From Fagopyrum homotropicum (taxonomy: Eukaryota > Streptophyta > Magnoliopsida > Caryophyllales > Polygonaceae), in contig BSWB01000001.1 of NCBI GenBank assembly GCA_033239125.1, forward strand, positions 116,120,916-116,184,915: DNA of 64,000 nucleotides, read 5' to 3'. Position 1 is the first letter of the stretch. Each line of letters opens with the position of its first letter. The notes below the pieces were generated by a model. The model was not told the origin of the DNA. It saw only the letters and a program-made list of their open reading frames with translations, and made no database searches. The position numbers and the translations under genes were made by a program. Of the stretch, positions 46,117-57,615 are shown one piece after another.

Positions 46117-47062
46117 TAATAAATTCCGACAAATTAAGAATGTACTCTATTCCCTCAAAAAAAAAGAAAAAAAATGTACTCTATAGAGTCATTATCAAAA
46201 GAAGATTTGATTAAATAATGGATGATGTGAGGTCGATTACTTCATTTCGATTTTTCAGTATACGAACAAGTAGCTACAAACCTAAGAAAGCATTGAATGT
46301 CAAACCCTAAAATCTTAGGGTTTAGTTTAAAAGCGGCGTCATCAAATCAAAGCAACCTACAATATCCATTTCATTGACCCCAACCCAAATGTAATCCTTC
46401 TTCTCAAAGCTAATTAATCAGATGTCAAACTACGTACGTACTTCATACATCACAATGCGCATCATCACCATCACCTTCCTAACCAAACAATCACCTAAAC
46501 TTCTATTCTAATCGCTTCTCTTCTCAATAATTTAGGAATGGTGTTCAATAAAGCTCATAAACTCAAAAATTTAGCTAATAGGCGCTTGCACATACGATTC
46601 TACCTTATACTACATATCATAATCTTATCCTGCATCCATATTTTTGACATGAAAGTAGACTGTCTTGCTTCTGCTACAAGCACTTGCATCATCATCTTCT
46701 TAAAAGCAAGGTTGGATACCTAGCTAGTTCTACTCTATGTTCATCATCTTTCGACACGAAGACGCGCAAATAGAAGCTTGTGTTACAAGCAGTACGCATA
46801 CAAGGCCGCCTTGCTTATTCCACATAACCTGTTGACAACTTCTAATGTCTGAGTTAAGATATCGGCCATCCATCCCTTGACCTTCAAACCTCCAAATACA
46901 TTTAATAAAAAAATGTATCTTGAACGTTTATTATCCATATATATACTACCTACCTCATTTAATTTGAACAAAAATTCATTCTCTCCATCTTTACTTGGAT
47001 CTTAAATCTCTCTTGTTGCACTTGCACCAAAGTCCCACGAATCTCTCTAATTAAACCTTCAC
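46117..47062 (+). other. Upstream region of the pectin methylesterase gene
   Basis: Non-coding. A TATATATA-like run lies near 46937-46944, about 120 bp before the ATG, and is the best TATA candidate. Begins immediately after the Helitron cluster, so the gene's distal promoter has been replaced or pushed away by transposons. Confidence 0.45.
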
Positions 47063-48466
47063 ATGGTGCACATGGGGGCTCCTTCACTTCTGCACAGCAA
47101 CGCCTATAAACGCCATTCCAACCATACACATTTTATTCTTGTTAAAATACTTCTTCTCTCTCATTTCTTACACGTGGCTTCTTCTTCTGCTAAAGCTTCG
47201 CCTTCCATGGACACATCCACCGCCGTTCTCATTCGGGTTGACCAGTCTGGACATGGTGACTATACTAAGATACAAGATGCTATTGACGCCGTTCCTGTCC
47301 ATAACTCCGAGTTCGTTTACATCTGGGTCAAGCCTGGAACGTATAGGTAATGTCTTCTACCATGTATTAATTGACTTTCTTCGTTGTAATGGTGATTAAT
47401 GCATGTTTTCAAGTGTGCAGGGAAAAGATTACTGTACCTGCAAACAAGCCCTACATAACCATAAGCGGTACAACAGCTGACAACACTATAATCACATGGA
47501 ATGAAACTGGTGAAATCTTTGAGTCACCTACTGTCTCCATCCTAGCTTCTGACTTCGTCGGACGCTTCCTAACCATACAGGTACGTATGTATGTCGTAAA
47601 TGTATGTGCATGGTTTAAATCTAACGTTGGTACATGTATTTTATGAACAGAATGCTTATGAACATAAGCAGAAGGCTGTGGCTCTAAGGGTTTCCGGGGA
47701 CAGAGCTGCATTCTACGCATGCAAGATATTGGGTTACCAGGACACCCTTCTTGACGACGTCGGACGACATTACTACAGCAACTGCTACATTGAAGGAGCA
47801 ATTGACTTCATTTTTGGAGATGCTGCCTCTTTATACGAGGTTACTTAGCTAATTACTGTCTAGCTTCTTAATTCTTTCCATGTTTACATTTTATGCATAT
47901 AACAAATTAATATACGTTAATGTTGCAGAAGTGTCACCTGCACTATTCATTAGAGGCGACAGCAGGAGCCATCACGGCCCAAAGGAGGATGTCACCATCG
48001 GAGAACACCGGCTTCGTATTTCTGGGTTGCAAGATCACCGGAGCGGGGCACGGGAAGGCCTACCTTGGGAGACCATGGGGTGCTTACTCTAGGGTTATCT
48101 TTGCCCTAACTTACATGTCTAATGCTGTTATGCCACAAGGATGGGATGATTGGAACAACCCTAACACCCAAAAGTAAATTCATCTCTACTATACATATAT
48201 ATCCGGCCATTAATTAATATGGATAATGTTATGCGAACTGATGAATTGTACGTATATGATGCAGGACGGCGTACTACGGTGAATACAAATGCTATGGGCC
48301 GGGTTCAAGCGGGTCGGAGAGGGTGGCATGGTCGCATGCTCTTACGGTTGACGAGGCACAACCCTTTCTCACCAAAGACATGATCGGAGGGAATGGGTGG
48401 CTCAGGCCGACTCCAGTCACCTTCAAGAAAGGCTTCTCCAACTCTACTTCTCATGGAAATAACTGA
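47063..48466 (+). CDS. Pectin methylesterase (pectinesterase, CE8), five exons, no pro-domain
   Basis: Exons 47063-47346, 47421-47580, 47651-47839, 47929-48173 and 48265-48466, all with GT-AG introns and consistent phases, giving 359 residues. It de-esterifies cell-wall homogalacturonan in the apoplast. The N-terminus has a hydrophobic segment (about residues 24-40) consistent with a secretion signal. Family motifs: PGTYRE (about 91-96), AVALRVSGDRAAFY (157-170), GYQDTL (176-181), DFIFG (200-204) and YLGRPW (256-261). Catalytic Asp179 and Asp200 and substrate-binding Arg259 and Trp261 are present. The residue just before AVAL, where the family usually has the oxyanion-hole Gln, is Lys156, with Gln155 one place earlier. 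No PMEI-type pro-region, so it is the short class of PMEs. A second Met three codons in is an alternative start. The exact orthologue cannot be named. Confidence 0.92.
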
Positions 48467-49334
48467 TTCAAGTTCAATCTTTGCACAGTTTATTCATCCA
48501 TATATTCTACTTATATGTATTGTTTGTGTGTTCGATTGAATGAATTCTTTATAAATTTAATTTGCCCCTAGGTTTGAAAGAGGGTCGATCATGTCTTTTC
48601 TTTGTAACTTTGTAAATAATTTGGTGAACTTGTGATCATGTTGACTCCTAATGGCGATCTTTCCTACCGTTCTAAATTAATCTTCGATGTTACTTGTTAG
48701 TAGAGATAAAAATAATCCGTGGACCCCGATCTATCTGAATACCCGACCTCAAAATATAAACACACATCCGGTGCTTAGTTACTTAGGGTTTGGAATCAGG
48801 AATTTTGGGAGGCCGGTGAGGGACTGATCGAGGACGACGGAGGCTCCTTCCTTCTCGAAATCCCTCGAATCTTATTTTCTTTGGATCCGGGAGGCCGGTG
48901 AGGGACTGAGGGTGACAACAGCTTTGTTGCTTCTCGAAGTTTCTTCGTTTTGAATATGGGAGGTCAGTGAGGGAGACTTCTCGAGCATCCAACAAGTAGG
49001 TCCGATTATGATCTATTTTCCTTCTCTTCTCCTTTTTACCCCTTTTTTCGTTTTTTGTATTTATGTAGTTTCTCTGTTGGAGATAATAAGGTCCCATATC
49101 GAAAAATGGGGACACTCGGAGCCTAGTATATAAGGTCGGTGGACTCCTCCTCCTATTGCCAATTGGTTTTAGGATGGAACCTCATCGGGTTTATGTGTTG
49201 GGCTTGGGCCTAATGCGCATGTGCGCTCGGATGCACACGACCCCCGCTCTACCGGTCCGTCTATATCGAATTTTGACATTCTCTACTGTTCTTCCAGTGG
49301 TCTCCGATACATCTAGACGCACTTTTATTGATAA
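48467..49334. other. PME 3' region and intergenic DNA with short direct repeats
   Basis: AT-rich trailer after the stop. At 48808-48975 the word GGGAGGCCGGTGAGGGACTG occurs two full times and once in diverged form. 49075-49320 begins TGTTGGAGATAATAAGG and could be a short LTR-like or TRIM fragment, but no ends could be confirmed. Confidence 0.4.
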
Positions 49335-51711
49335 GAAAGAAGGCTAAATAGTAATTACAAGGATAGCCCGACCTCTTACATCATCATGTAAAAGATCAAC
49401 TACACCCTCCAGCGGATCACACAATACATTTAATGCAAAAGATTCAAAGCAAAACTAGCAATCCGCTACTCTTTTCGCGTCACGGTAGGCATGATGAAAT
49501 TGGATGCTCCAGTCTCTTTTCAAAAAACCATGGCACATACGTATCATACTAGCAAGAGGATGGTGAGGGGTATTCCTCTTGAGGAGTTGGACAACCAATT
49601 GGGATTTTGTTTCTATAATAACTTATCGATGGCCCAACTCTCAAGCAATCCTAAGTTCATGAACCATGCCCCAAAATTTAGCCATGGGGACAAAACATAT
49701 CTCTAGGTTAACACCGAACCCACTCAACCACTCTCCTGCATCATTTCTTAACAATCTTGCAGTTGTCGTAAAATCGTCGCATCTCTTAGAGTCATCCGTG
49801 CTAACCTTGATAAAACCTGGAGGGGGAGGATCCCCAAGCCATGTTTATAGTGGTCTTCAAATTTATTCTATGATTCTTGTCTCTTCTGAGCCACACTTCC
49901 ATATACTCCTTAACTCCCTCTTGGATGAACCGACTTCTATCACCTCACTCGATCTTGTTATATAACGTCCTCTCGTTTCTCCACTTCCAAGTCCAAGACA
50001 TTCCAACTACAAATATTTCAATCCAAACAAACACATTTTTGTAAGAAACTTTAGCAAGAATATTACCTCTAATCCAAGACAAAAGGAGGTTTCGAAGAAA
50101 TTATCCACCATCCGGGAAGCCTACAACGTACTCCACATCTGTTTGGAGCAAGAGCAGTATCTAAACATATGAAAAAGGGTCTCTGGTGACAGGTTGCAGC
50201 TCGCACAGATATCCATGGCACACAAGTGTCTTCTTTTCCTCTAAAAATTATATTACATATGACTCATCCTTTAACTAGTTTCCAAATGACCATCTTAACT
50301 CGCTCTTGACTCCAGTGAATATCTCCCTTCCCTATTAACATTCTATATGTAGAGGAGGTTGAATAATTTCCGTCTTGGGTGAAGCTCCAACCTATCTCAT
50401 CCTTGATCTACCTATACGGATCCCTCGGATTGGCATTGGGATAAAAAAAAAACTCTAGGTTTAACAGTTGTGATCTTCATCAACATAACCATAGGAAGTT
50501 TACCTCCAAGATCTTACCAATCCAAACCCTCATTATCTACCCAATAGCTTCTAACATATCTTGTAATTTCACAGAGTTCAAAAACATGCAAAGCCTGGTT
50601 ACATAGAGGCTAAGAATCAATCCAAATGTACGTCCAAAAGCTAATAGAGTTTCCGTCACCCAGAAGCCACCTAGCTCCCACCAAGACCACTAGTTGGATC
50701 CCTAACAAAATCACAATCCACGTATGTGAAGCTATTGCATGGGTTCTGACACCATTCCTATAATATTTTCTTTTAAGAACTTTGGCCCACAAACCCTCTT
50801 TATCTTTGATAAAGTGCCACCCAATATTGCCAAGTAGGGCTTTATTCGTGTTATGCATACTACGAATGCCCAATCCATCTCTATCTTCCGGGAGACACAT
50901 TTCATCTCACTTCATTGTATGCATTCTTCGACGACCATCTGAATGGACCCACAGGAATTTGCGACAGAATTTATCAATATCATCGAGAGAGTCATGCTAG
51001 CTATAGTGTAAAATGGAAGGGATGGACCCACAGGAATTTTGGTTGATCCTATCCAAAAGAGTAGAGAAGGTTGTTTTCGTCACCCTTCCTTGGAGTAGAG
51101 GAACACCTAGGTAGTTACCGAAGTTTTTAGTAACTTCAACCCCACTCAACCTCTCAATACTATTGTAGAGATTTCTAGACAAATTAGTCGAGACATAGAT
51201 TTTTGACTTCTGAACAGTAACCTTCAAACCCAAAGATTTGCAGAATGTGTCAATGCACCTCATAATGACTCTAATTTGGGATAGGAAGGCTTCCGCAAAA
51301 AGCATAATATCATTGACAAAAAAAATAAATGAGATAGTGGTGGACCTCCACGAGATAAGATAATAGGCTTCCAATCCCATTTTTCCACAGACTCCGGAAT
51401 GAGGTGGCTAAGTCTTTCGACAGAAAGGACAAACAATTAAGGGGAAATGAGGTCCCCTTGTCTAATGCCTCTCTCCGGAGTAAATTGCTCAATAAGTTCC
51501 CCATTATAGATAATTTGCATCTTAGTGGTGATAACACATTCCTAAATCATATTTCCCCACTCAGCAGGGAAGCCTGCAACAATGATCATATCCTTAATGA
51601 AGTCCCATCTAATCCTATCATAAGCTTTTTCAAAGTCAAGTTTCAAGAGCATCTATTTCTTACCCACCTTCTTTTCCTCATAGAATGAACCACTTCTTGC
51701 ATAAGTACAAT

Positions 51712-53316
51712 TGTTCGCTCTCAGACGTGTGTGTATGGTGAACGATATAGCTTTAAATTTATAACCTAAAATATAAGCCTGACAAAAATATATGAACCCG
51801 CAGTGTACGGATCAATTGTAATAACAACAAATACTCCAAGGTCGAACACAGGGACTATGGTGAAACAAAGCACGGTAGTTCAGGTTGTCAATCAAAAACA
51901 AGCAACAAAGTAAAGGTATAAAAGATGATGTAATAATCAGATTAAGAGAATGCATATTCTAGAGGTCAAAACATCCATTTGTGGTTCCGACTCAAGATCT
52001 CAAAGGATGACGTGGACAAAGCTGAGGTTTGTAAAGGGAAGGTGTTTCTAAGGTGAGAATAGTTCACCGGGTAAGTCTCACTACTCATTATCCCAAACCA
52101 AAGATCCTCTCACCGGGTAAGTCTCAAGGTACTAAGGAAAGGAACAATAATTTCAAACCAACACACCACCCAAGGGGATAGAACTAACCTTTACCGGGTA
52201 AGTCTCAAGCTAACTCTCAAAGATGGGATGAAGGCACACTCAAACCCTAATAAAGGATAAACCTTTATTACCTAACTCATGATTTTGGGTATACAAGCAA
52301 AGGAATCACCGGATAAGTCTCATCATAGGCTTGCGTATAAGCCAAGAAAGGTATAACAAGGATATGATTTGTCAAACTGAAACCTCAACTCAGATATGGA
52401 TCAGGAAAGGAATCACCTCACTCAGTTCATGTTCTATCTCGGTCGAGATGTTCAACGAACTGACCGAGGTGAGGTTCAGTTAAGGTAAGGCTCGAGCTTT
52501 CAGGGTCCACTGGGGTAAAGGCTCATTCTTTCATCGTCTTTCCCACAACTTTCAGCCAATCACCCTAGAATCGCACAAAGAACTTAGCCAATAATCATCA
52601 TGATAACAATAATCAAATATATGAAAAGGGAATCAATATTCAAACAAGAAAACCTTAACACAAAGGTCTCAATAACTCAATCAAACAATCAAACTGCGTT
52701 CCTCAATCACAAACCAAAAGACAACAATCAAACAATCTAAGAAAACCTTACAACTTCCTTCAAAGTCTTCTTTCTTCCTTCCTTCCTTGGAATATCTTTA
52801 ATATTCCAACTTCCTTCAACTTCTAAATCTAAGACATACTTCCATCTAGAAAATTCATCCCAATATATAGGAGAATCACTTGCCAAAAATAAAAGATCTT
52901 ATAGGTTGTGGGTCGTTCGCCTCGGTCCAGCCCAACGGAAAGATCACCTCGGTCGAGGTGACACTGTAGTCATCCGAGGTGTGTCTCAGCTACATGTAAA
53001 TCTCTCTAATCTGGTCCAAAATCAATCTTCTTTCCAACTTCCATGTTTCCTAAGCCTTTCTTGTAGCTCCCCAGTGCTCCATAATGTAGCTCCAATGACT
53101 CCTTAGCTCCCTTAGCTCTCTTAGCTCCCTTAGCTCCATATCGCTCCAAAACGTGTTATTTTCCCTACAATTACAACAAAACTAGGTGTAGACCTCGATT
53201 CTTGCAAAGGTAAACAAAACAACAAATGATCAAAGAATATACATCCATACATGCAGATTTATGAAGATAAAATGTATAAACCAATCTCAAAATATAGACT
53301 ATAATACATGCTATCA
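51712..53316 (-). mobile_element. Solo LTR of a second Athila-type family
   Basis: On the minus strand it begins TGATAGCATG and ends GAGAGCGAACA, like the Athila LTR (TGTTAACATG...GGGGCGAACA), and shares the near-terminal GATCCGTACACTGCGGGTTC and AAATTTAAAGCT words. Flanks ACAAT (51707-51711) and ATAAT (53317-53321) match at 4 of 5 positions. In transcriptional order it has a palindrome cluster (52919-52983, centre CACCTCGACCGAGGTGA on the minus strand), a TATA box (about 52864-52869), a second dyad (52423-52462, centre ATCTCGACCGAGAT) and four GAGACTTACCCGGTGA-type words (52305-52322, 52191-52207, 52109-52126, 52063-52080). No internal region, so it arose by LTR-LTR recombination. Confidence 0.8.
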
Positions 53317-53603
53317 ATAATATTATCTTGAATCAGACGTCCCGTAATGAAACTTTTGTGGGTCGGCCCCACAAGTTGACCAATAATACTTTGCATTTGT
53401 TGAACGAGCACCTTCGAGATGATCTTAATTGTAACTTACATTACAAAGAGAAATCGGTTTGAATTGGATAATGAACTCCGGTTTTCCCACCTTAGCAATA
53501 AGGGAAATGAGAGTGTCGTTACTACCCAAATACAACCTCTGACCATTAAAGAGTCGAGCAACCTCCTCTCTCCCCTAATGACCCACAATGCTTTAACACT
53601 TTT

Positions 53604-53958
53604 TGTAACACCCCGTAAAATTATCATATCGTATCATTTGAATAGGGATTTATGATTAACTTATATACCCATGTCAACAAGAATTATTTTGTTCCAGTGG
53701 TCGAGTAAGGACAAAGAACTCTAGAGTTAAGCATGCTCGTGCGGAAGCAATTTTAGGATGGGTGACCTCATGGGAAGTTTCCACACGAGTATGTTTGGCA
53801 TGGGGACAACGTCTGTAAGACCTCGGGTCTTATAGATGGTATCAGAGGAACCATGAGTTACGAGTGTGCTCATGCGGGAGGAATTTCAGGATGAGTGACC
53901 TCTTGTAAACGAGTATGGTTGACATGGGGACAACGTCCGTAAGATCTCGGATGTTACA
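53604..53958 (+). mobile_element. Cassandra-like TRIM with 5S rRNA-derived LTRs (truncated)
   Basis: Starts TGTAACACCCCG, ends GGATGTTACA, and is flanked by the perfect target duplication CTTTT (53599-53603 and 53959-53963). About 53709-53790 is 5S rRNA-like (AGTTAAGCATGCTCG, AGGATGGGTGACCTC). TGGTATCAGAGG at 53837-53848 is a primer-binding site of the tRNA-Met type, and a partial second LTR (about 53863-53958) repeats the AGGATGAGTGACCTCTTG and GGGGACAACGTC words. It interrupts the LINE RT frame exactly within the QAVFYQK segment. Confidence 0.85.
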
Positions 53959-55419
53959 CTTTTGGTAGAAGACCGCTTGGAACCCATCAAACCCAGAGGA
54001 TTTGATAGCTCCCATACTTTTCGCAACAATCCGCACCTCACCCAAACCAATCTATTTTTGAATATTAATCAAATCTACTTCATCTATAGTGGGGAATTCG
54101 AACGTGTTAATGTGGTTGGTGTGAAGTGGTAGAGCGTCTCCGAGACTATATAAATTCATGAAGAACTCTACAACATTTATCTCGAGCGTTGACTTGTCTT
54201 CCACAAATCACCATCCTCCAACTCGAGACCCGTTACTCTATTCCAACTTCTTCTAATGAAGGTAGAGGTGTGAAAGAATGTAGTGTTTCAGTCACCTTGC
54301 TCGAGCCATTGTTCTCGAGACTTTTGGAACGATATGGTCTCTTCCTACTCAAGAATACTTTATACTTCCGCTTTTAGTTGTTTCTCCTCACTTAAGAGTT
54401 TATTCGAACCCCCATAGAAAATCCTAGCTTGGGCCTTAGCGAGTTTATTAAGAGTGACTTGCTTCTTACGAAACACGTTACCAAAAACAAACATATTCCA
54501 TACTTACCTCCAGGTTATTGAACAAACACGCCTCCAACATGGGTTGAAAGTCTCGATGGGTCATCCATGCTGCCTCGAACCTAAAAGGTCTTCTTTCTCT
54601 TCTACAATTGATGGTCGGATCCAAACTAAGTAGTAGAGGGGAATGGCATGAGGAGAACCGGGCAAGGTGTCTGACTTGAGCATTAGGCCACATCAAACGA
54701 CAATCCTAGTTCATAAAGACACCGTGTAATCTCTTGAGGATATTTCTCTTAGCGAATTTCCCATCATCCTAGGTAAAATCCGCTCTTGTATAACCCAAAT
54801 CGATTAAACCATTCTCCATCACTAATTCATTGAAGACACTAGAATCTTCATGAAGTTTCCTTGAGCCACCTTGCCGCTCGTGTAAAAACTGAATACAATT
54901 AAAATCGCCTCCAATAATCAACGGATCAGAAATAGTATTCAATTCATTATCAATGTCCCTCTAGAAATCTCTACGTCTAACATGATTTGGAGCTGCATAA
55001 ACAACTATCAAACGGTAGGACCTAGAACACTAGTGATTTTAGCATGTATCTAACATTTGTTACTATTAATAATGTTAAGTTGCACTTTATCATTATTCCA
55101 TATGATTCAAATACCTCCCCAAAGCTGTCGGCTTTGACTCGGAAACTTACCGAAAATTTTAGATAATTACATATGGCTTAGCCCTTAGCTCCAAAAGTCC
55201 GAGACTCGAAGATAGCAAGAATGTCAATCTTATGGTGTCTACACATATGGTTAACTACACGTCTGAACCCATTCTTACAGGATCCGAACATGTTCCAAAG
55301 AAGACAATTCATAATAAACTGAGAAGAAAAAGAACTAATACATAGAGCACAAAAGATGTTACGTACCGGACTAAACAGTCGCTAGTAGTTATTTGACATT
55401 AGAGCCCTCCACCATTTCT

Positions 55420-57615
55420 TCGTCACTATTTCTCACTTACAAATCATGTTGACATAACTGTTATTGACTTTCACATCATTCCCCTCACAATCATCTTGAG
55501 TATCATTATCATCCACATCGATCATGTCGAGATTTGTAGGTTGTACCAAATCCACCGTCTCAATGGTTCTAATATCAGGAGGTTCACGGTTGCATATGAG
55601 TAATATCAACCTCAATCCCATTGGCATCGGACCCGGAACTGAACGCTTTTCAAATGAGTTGAGTCAACGAGACCTCATCTTGATGTTGTCTTCTGAGAGC
55701 ACTTGGACCCAGAATCACTTCTTCAACTTTCTTGGCTCTCCAAGAAGCTCTTCTAGCATCATTCCTAACTTTGTTTCGAGATTTCTTCTTACTCTCACCG
55801 TCTTTTTATCGAGACTTGTTCTTTGCAGAAACTATGAAGATAGGATTTTCTTTAGTTTTGCCTTTGGATCCACCATTCTTACCTAACTCTCTATCCGCTA
55901 CTATTTTAACCTGATTATCTTTTTGTGTAGTGTGGTCCTGAGTAGGCTCAAAATTTGTACATCCACTGCTAGATGCCCCATAATCCACCATTTTGTGGGC
56001 CACCGTTGCTTGGCCAATCTAGGTTGGCCCAATCGTAGCACTTTTACATTTGCCTTGTAAAGTTATGCCCTTTCCTTTCTGTTGTGAATTTCTACCATAT
56101 ATAGAAAAAATTTGTGGCCTAGTATAAGATTGGTAGACAATCCCTCATTATATCGACTAATTATTTCCTTTAACAAACTTATTACGCCTTTCAGCCATCA
56201 TCCATGGACCATAACAATGAGATTCAAAATCAATCACCGGAAACTGCTCCGGCGCCTGCTCCAATGCGGCTTCTACTGTGGGTTGAAGGGTCCGTTAGCT
56301 TGGTCCTTCCTTGTGACATCCATTGAATCAATGTCTTTTTGGTTGGTACTTTCACTGAATTCACACTGAGACGCATAATGACCGCACTTAAAAACAGATT
56401 ATATTGAGCCTCTCGTACTCCATACGACATCTTTTACCATTGATGAATGTGGCCTTCTTCACTGGTCAACCTATGTCAATTTCCACACATACCCGGATGA
56501 ACTTTCCTCTATTAAAGTGGAGAGTTTTAGGGCCAATGCCTTCGGTCATGCTCCAAATGATAGCTTCATGATACCACTGAGTAGGGATCCCGATAATCCA
56601 AACCTAAGTAGGAGCCAAAGTAATATGGTTGGACGTTATGAACGCCGGCAACCATCTCTTCTTGATCAAGCATCTTCTAAACACCGCCCGCGGACCTCCC
56701 GTAGAACCATCATCAGTTCATTCTCACTTCTAAATCTAGCTAAGAAGTAGTTATTATCCAAGTTAATAAGTTGAATATTCTCCCCACGCTTCTAAAGTTC
56801 CTTAATCTTCCTCTCCATAGCCGGAAATGCTAACGGGAAGCCTAAGACTTTGAAAACAATCGAATTCTTTCATCTAGATAGACTAGATTCAAGATATGCA
56901 GTGACCTCCTTGTCAACCTCAAGGACAATATCACCATCGTGGCCGAACAGAAAACTAACAATGATTCTTCCGTTGAGCATATCTTTAGTAGTGGGGCGTG
57001 TTATATACACAATTTTAAATTTACTTGGTACGGAATATTAACGCTTTGCGGTGGCGCTCAAATAAATTTGAGCGCTTTGCGACGGCGCTCAAATCTTAAA
57101 ATAAATAAAAAGGGCAAAAATAAGAAAAATTAGGGTTTTGAGCGCCGGCGCATGGCGCTGGCACCCAAAAACCTGTTTTTTCTTATTTTTGCCCTTATTT
57201 TTTATTAAAGATTTGAGCGCATTCCTACTTTTGCCATTTTTTTATTGAAGACTTGAGCGCCTTCGGAAGGCGCCGGCGCTCAAATTTTTTGTTTTTTTAT
57301 TTTTACTTGTTGAGCGCCATCGGAATGCGTTTGTTTTTTTACGCTAGTAAAATAAACTTCGTGCATTTAGCTTTTTCGTTAGTAAGGGTCGCGTTAGCCA
57401 CACTACTCTCCATAGTCACTAGGGTCGGACCTTCCTTCTAAGCCTCCATCCTAATAACTGTCCCAATAGTTACATCAATAGGTGGGGCATCCATCTCCAC
57501 CATAATTGCATCTCCCTTTGAAGGTTCTTCTCTAACCACTACATCAGCTCCTTCTACCAGTGGGCTACCCTCTCCATGCTGCAGAGGGGGGAAAATGCTT
57601 AGTAGACGCATTGTA
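55420..57615 (-). pseudogene. LINE ORF1 remnant
   Basis: Contains the zinc-knuckle remnant near 56355-56395, a lysine-rich segment (GKNGGSKGKTKENP near 55840-55890) and an acidic, valine-rich N-terminal piece near 57420-57590. Interrupted by the GAGCGC-rich foldback at 57040-57330. Not functional. Confidence 0.6.
57040..57330. repeat. GAGCGC-rich foldback sequence inserted in the LINE
   Basis: The words TTTGAGCGC and its inverse GCGCTCAAA occur about eight times in both orientations, separated by T-rich and A-rich stretches. An arm around 57085-57145 is mirrored by 57195-57290. GC-rich words in an AT-rich setting. Possibly an unrecognised MITE. Confidence 0.55.

Larger units (their letters stand above)
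49950..55330 (-). pseudogene. LINE ORF2 (endonuclease-reverse transcriptase) remnant
   Basis: Pieces of the endonuclease, RT and zf-RVT-like tail are spread over several frames, split by the solo LTR (51712-53316) and the Cassandra-like element (53604-53958). The mutated active site and stops make it non-functional. Confidence 0.8.
49335..57615 (-). mobile_element. Decayed L1-type LINE, minus strand, interrupted by other elements
   Basis: Read on the minus strand from about 57615 to 49335: ORF1 with a CCHC-like knuckle (FKCGHYASQC, near 56355-56395), then endonuclease (IIGGDFNCIQF near 54890-54920; PFRFEAAW near 54585-54610), reverse transcriptase (SSGFDGFQAVFYQK near 53970-54010) and the C-terminal segment (GLGIRSMHNTNKALLGNIGW near 50815-50875). 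The RT active site reads FFVND where FADD is usual. Many stops and frameshifts. The 3' end shows CTTATCAATAAAA on the minus strand. Ends and target duplication not fixed. Confidence 0.8.

Noticed and set aside
47371..47646. Separate small genes within the PME locus
   Set aside because: These frames run through PME introns; exon phases and family motifs support one five-exon gene.
53709..53800. Functional 5S rRNA gene
   Set aside because: Diverged and embedded in a TRIM LTR with a target duplication; derived sequence rather than a gene.
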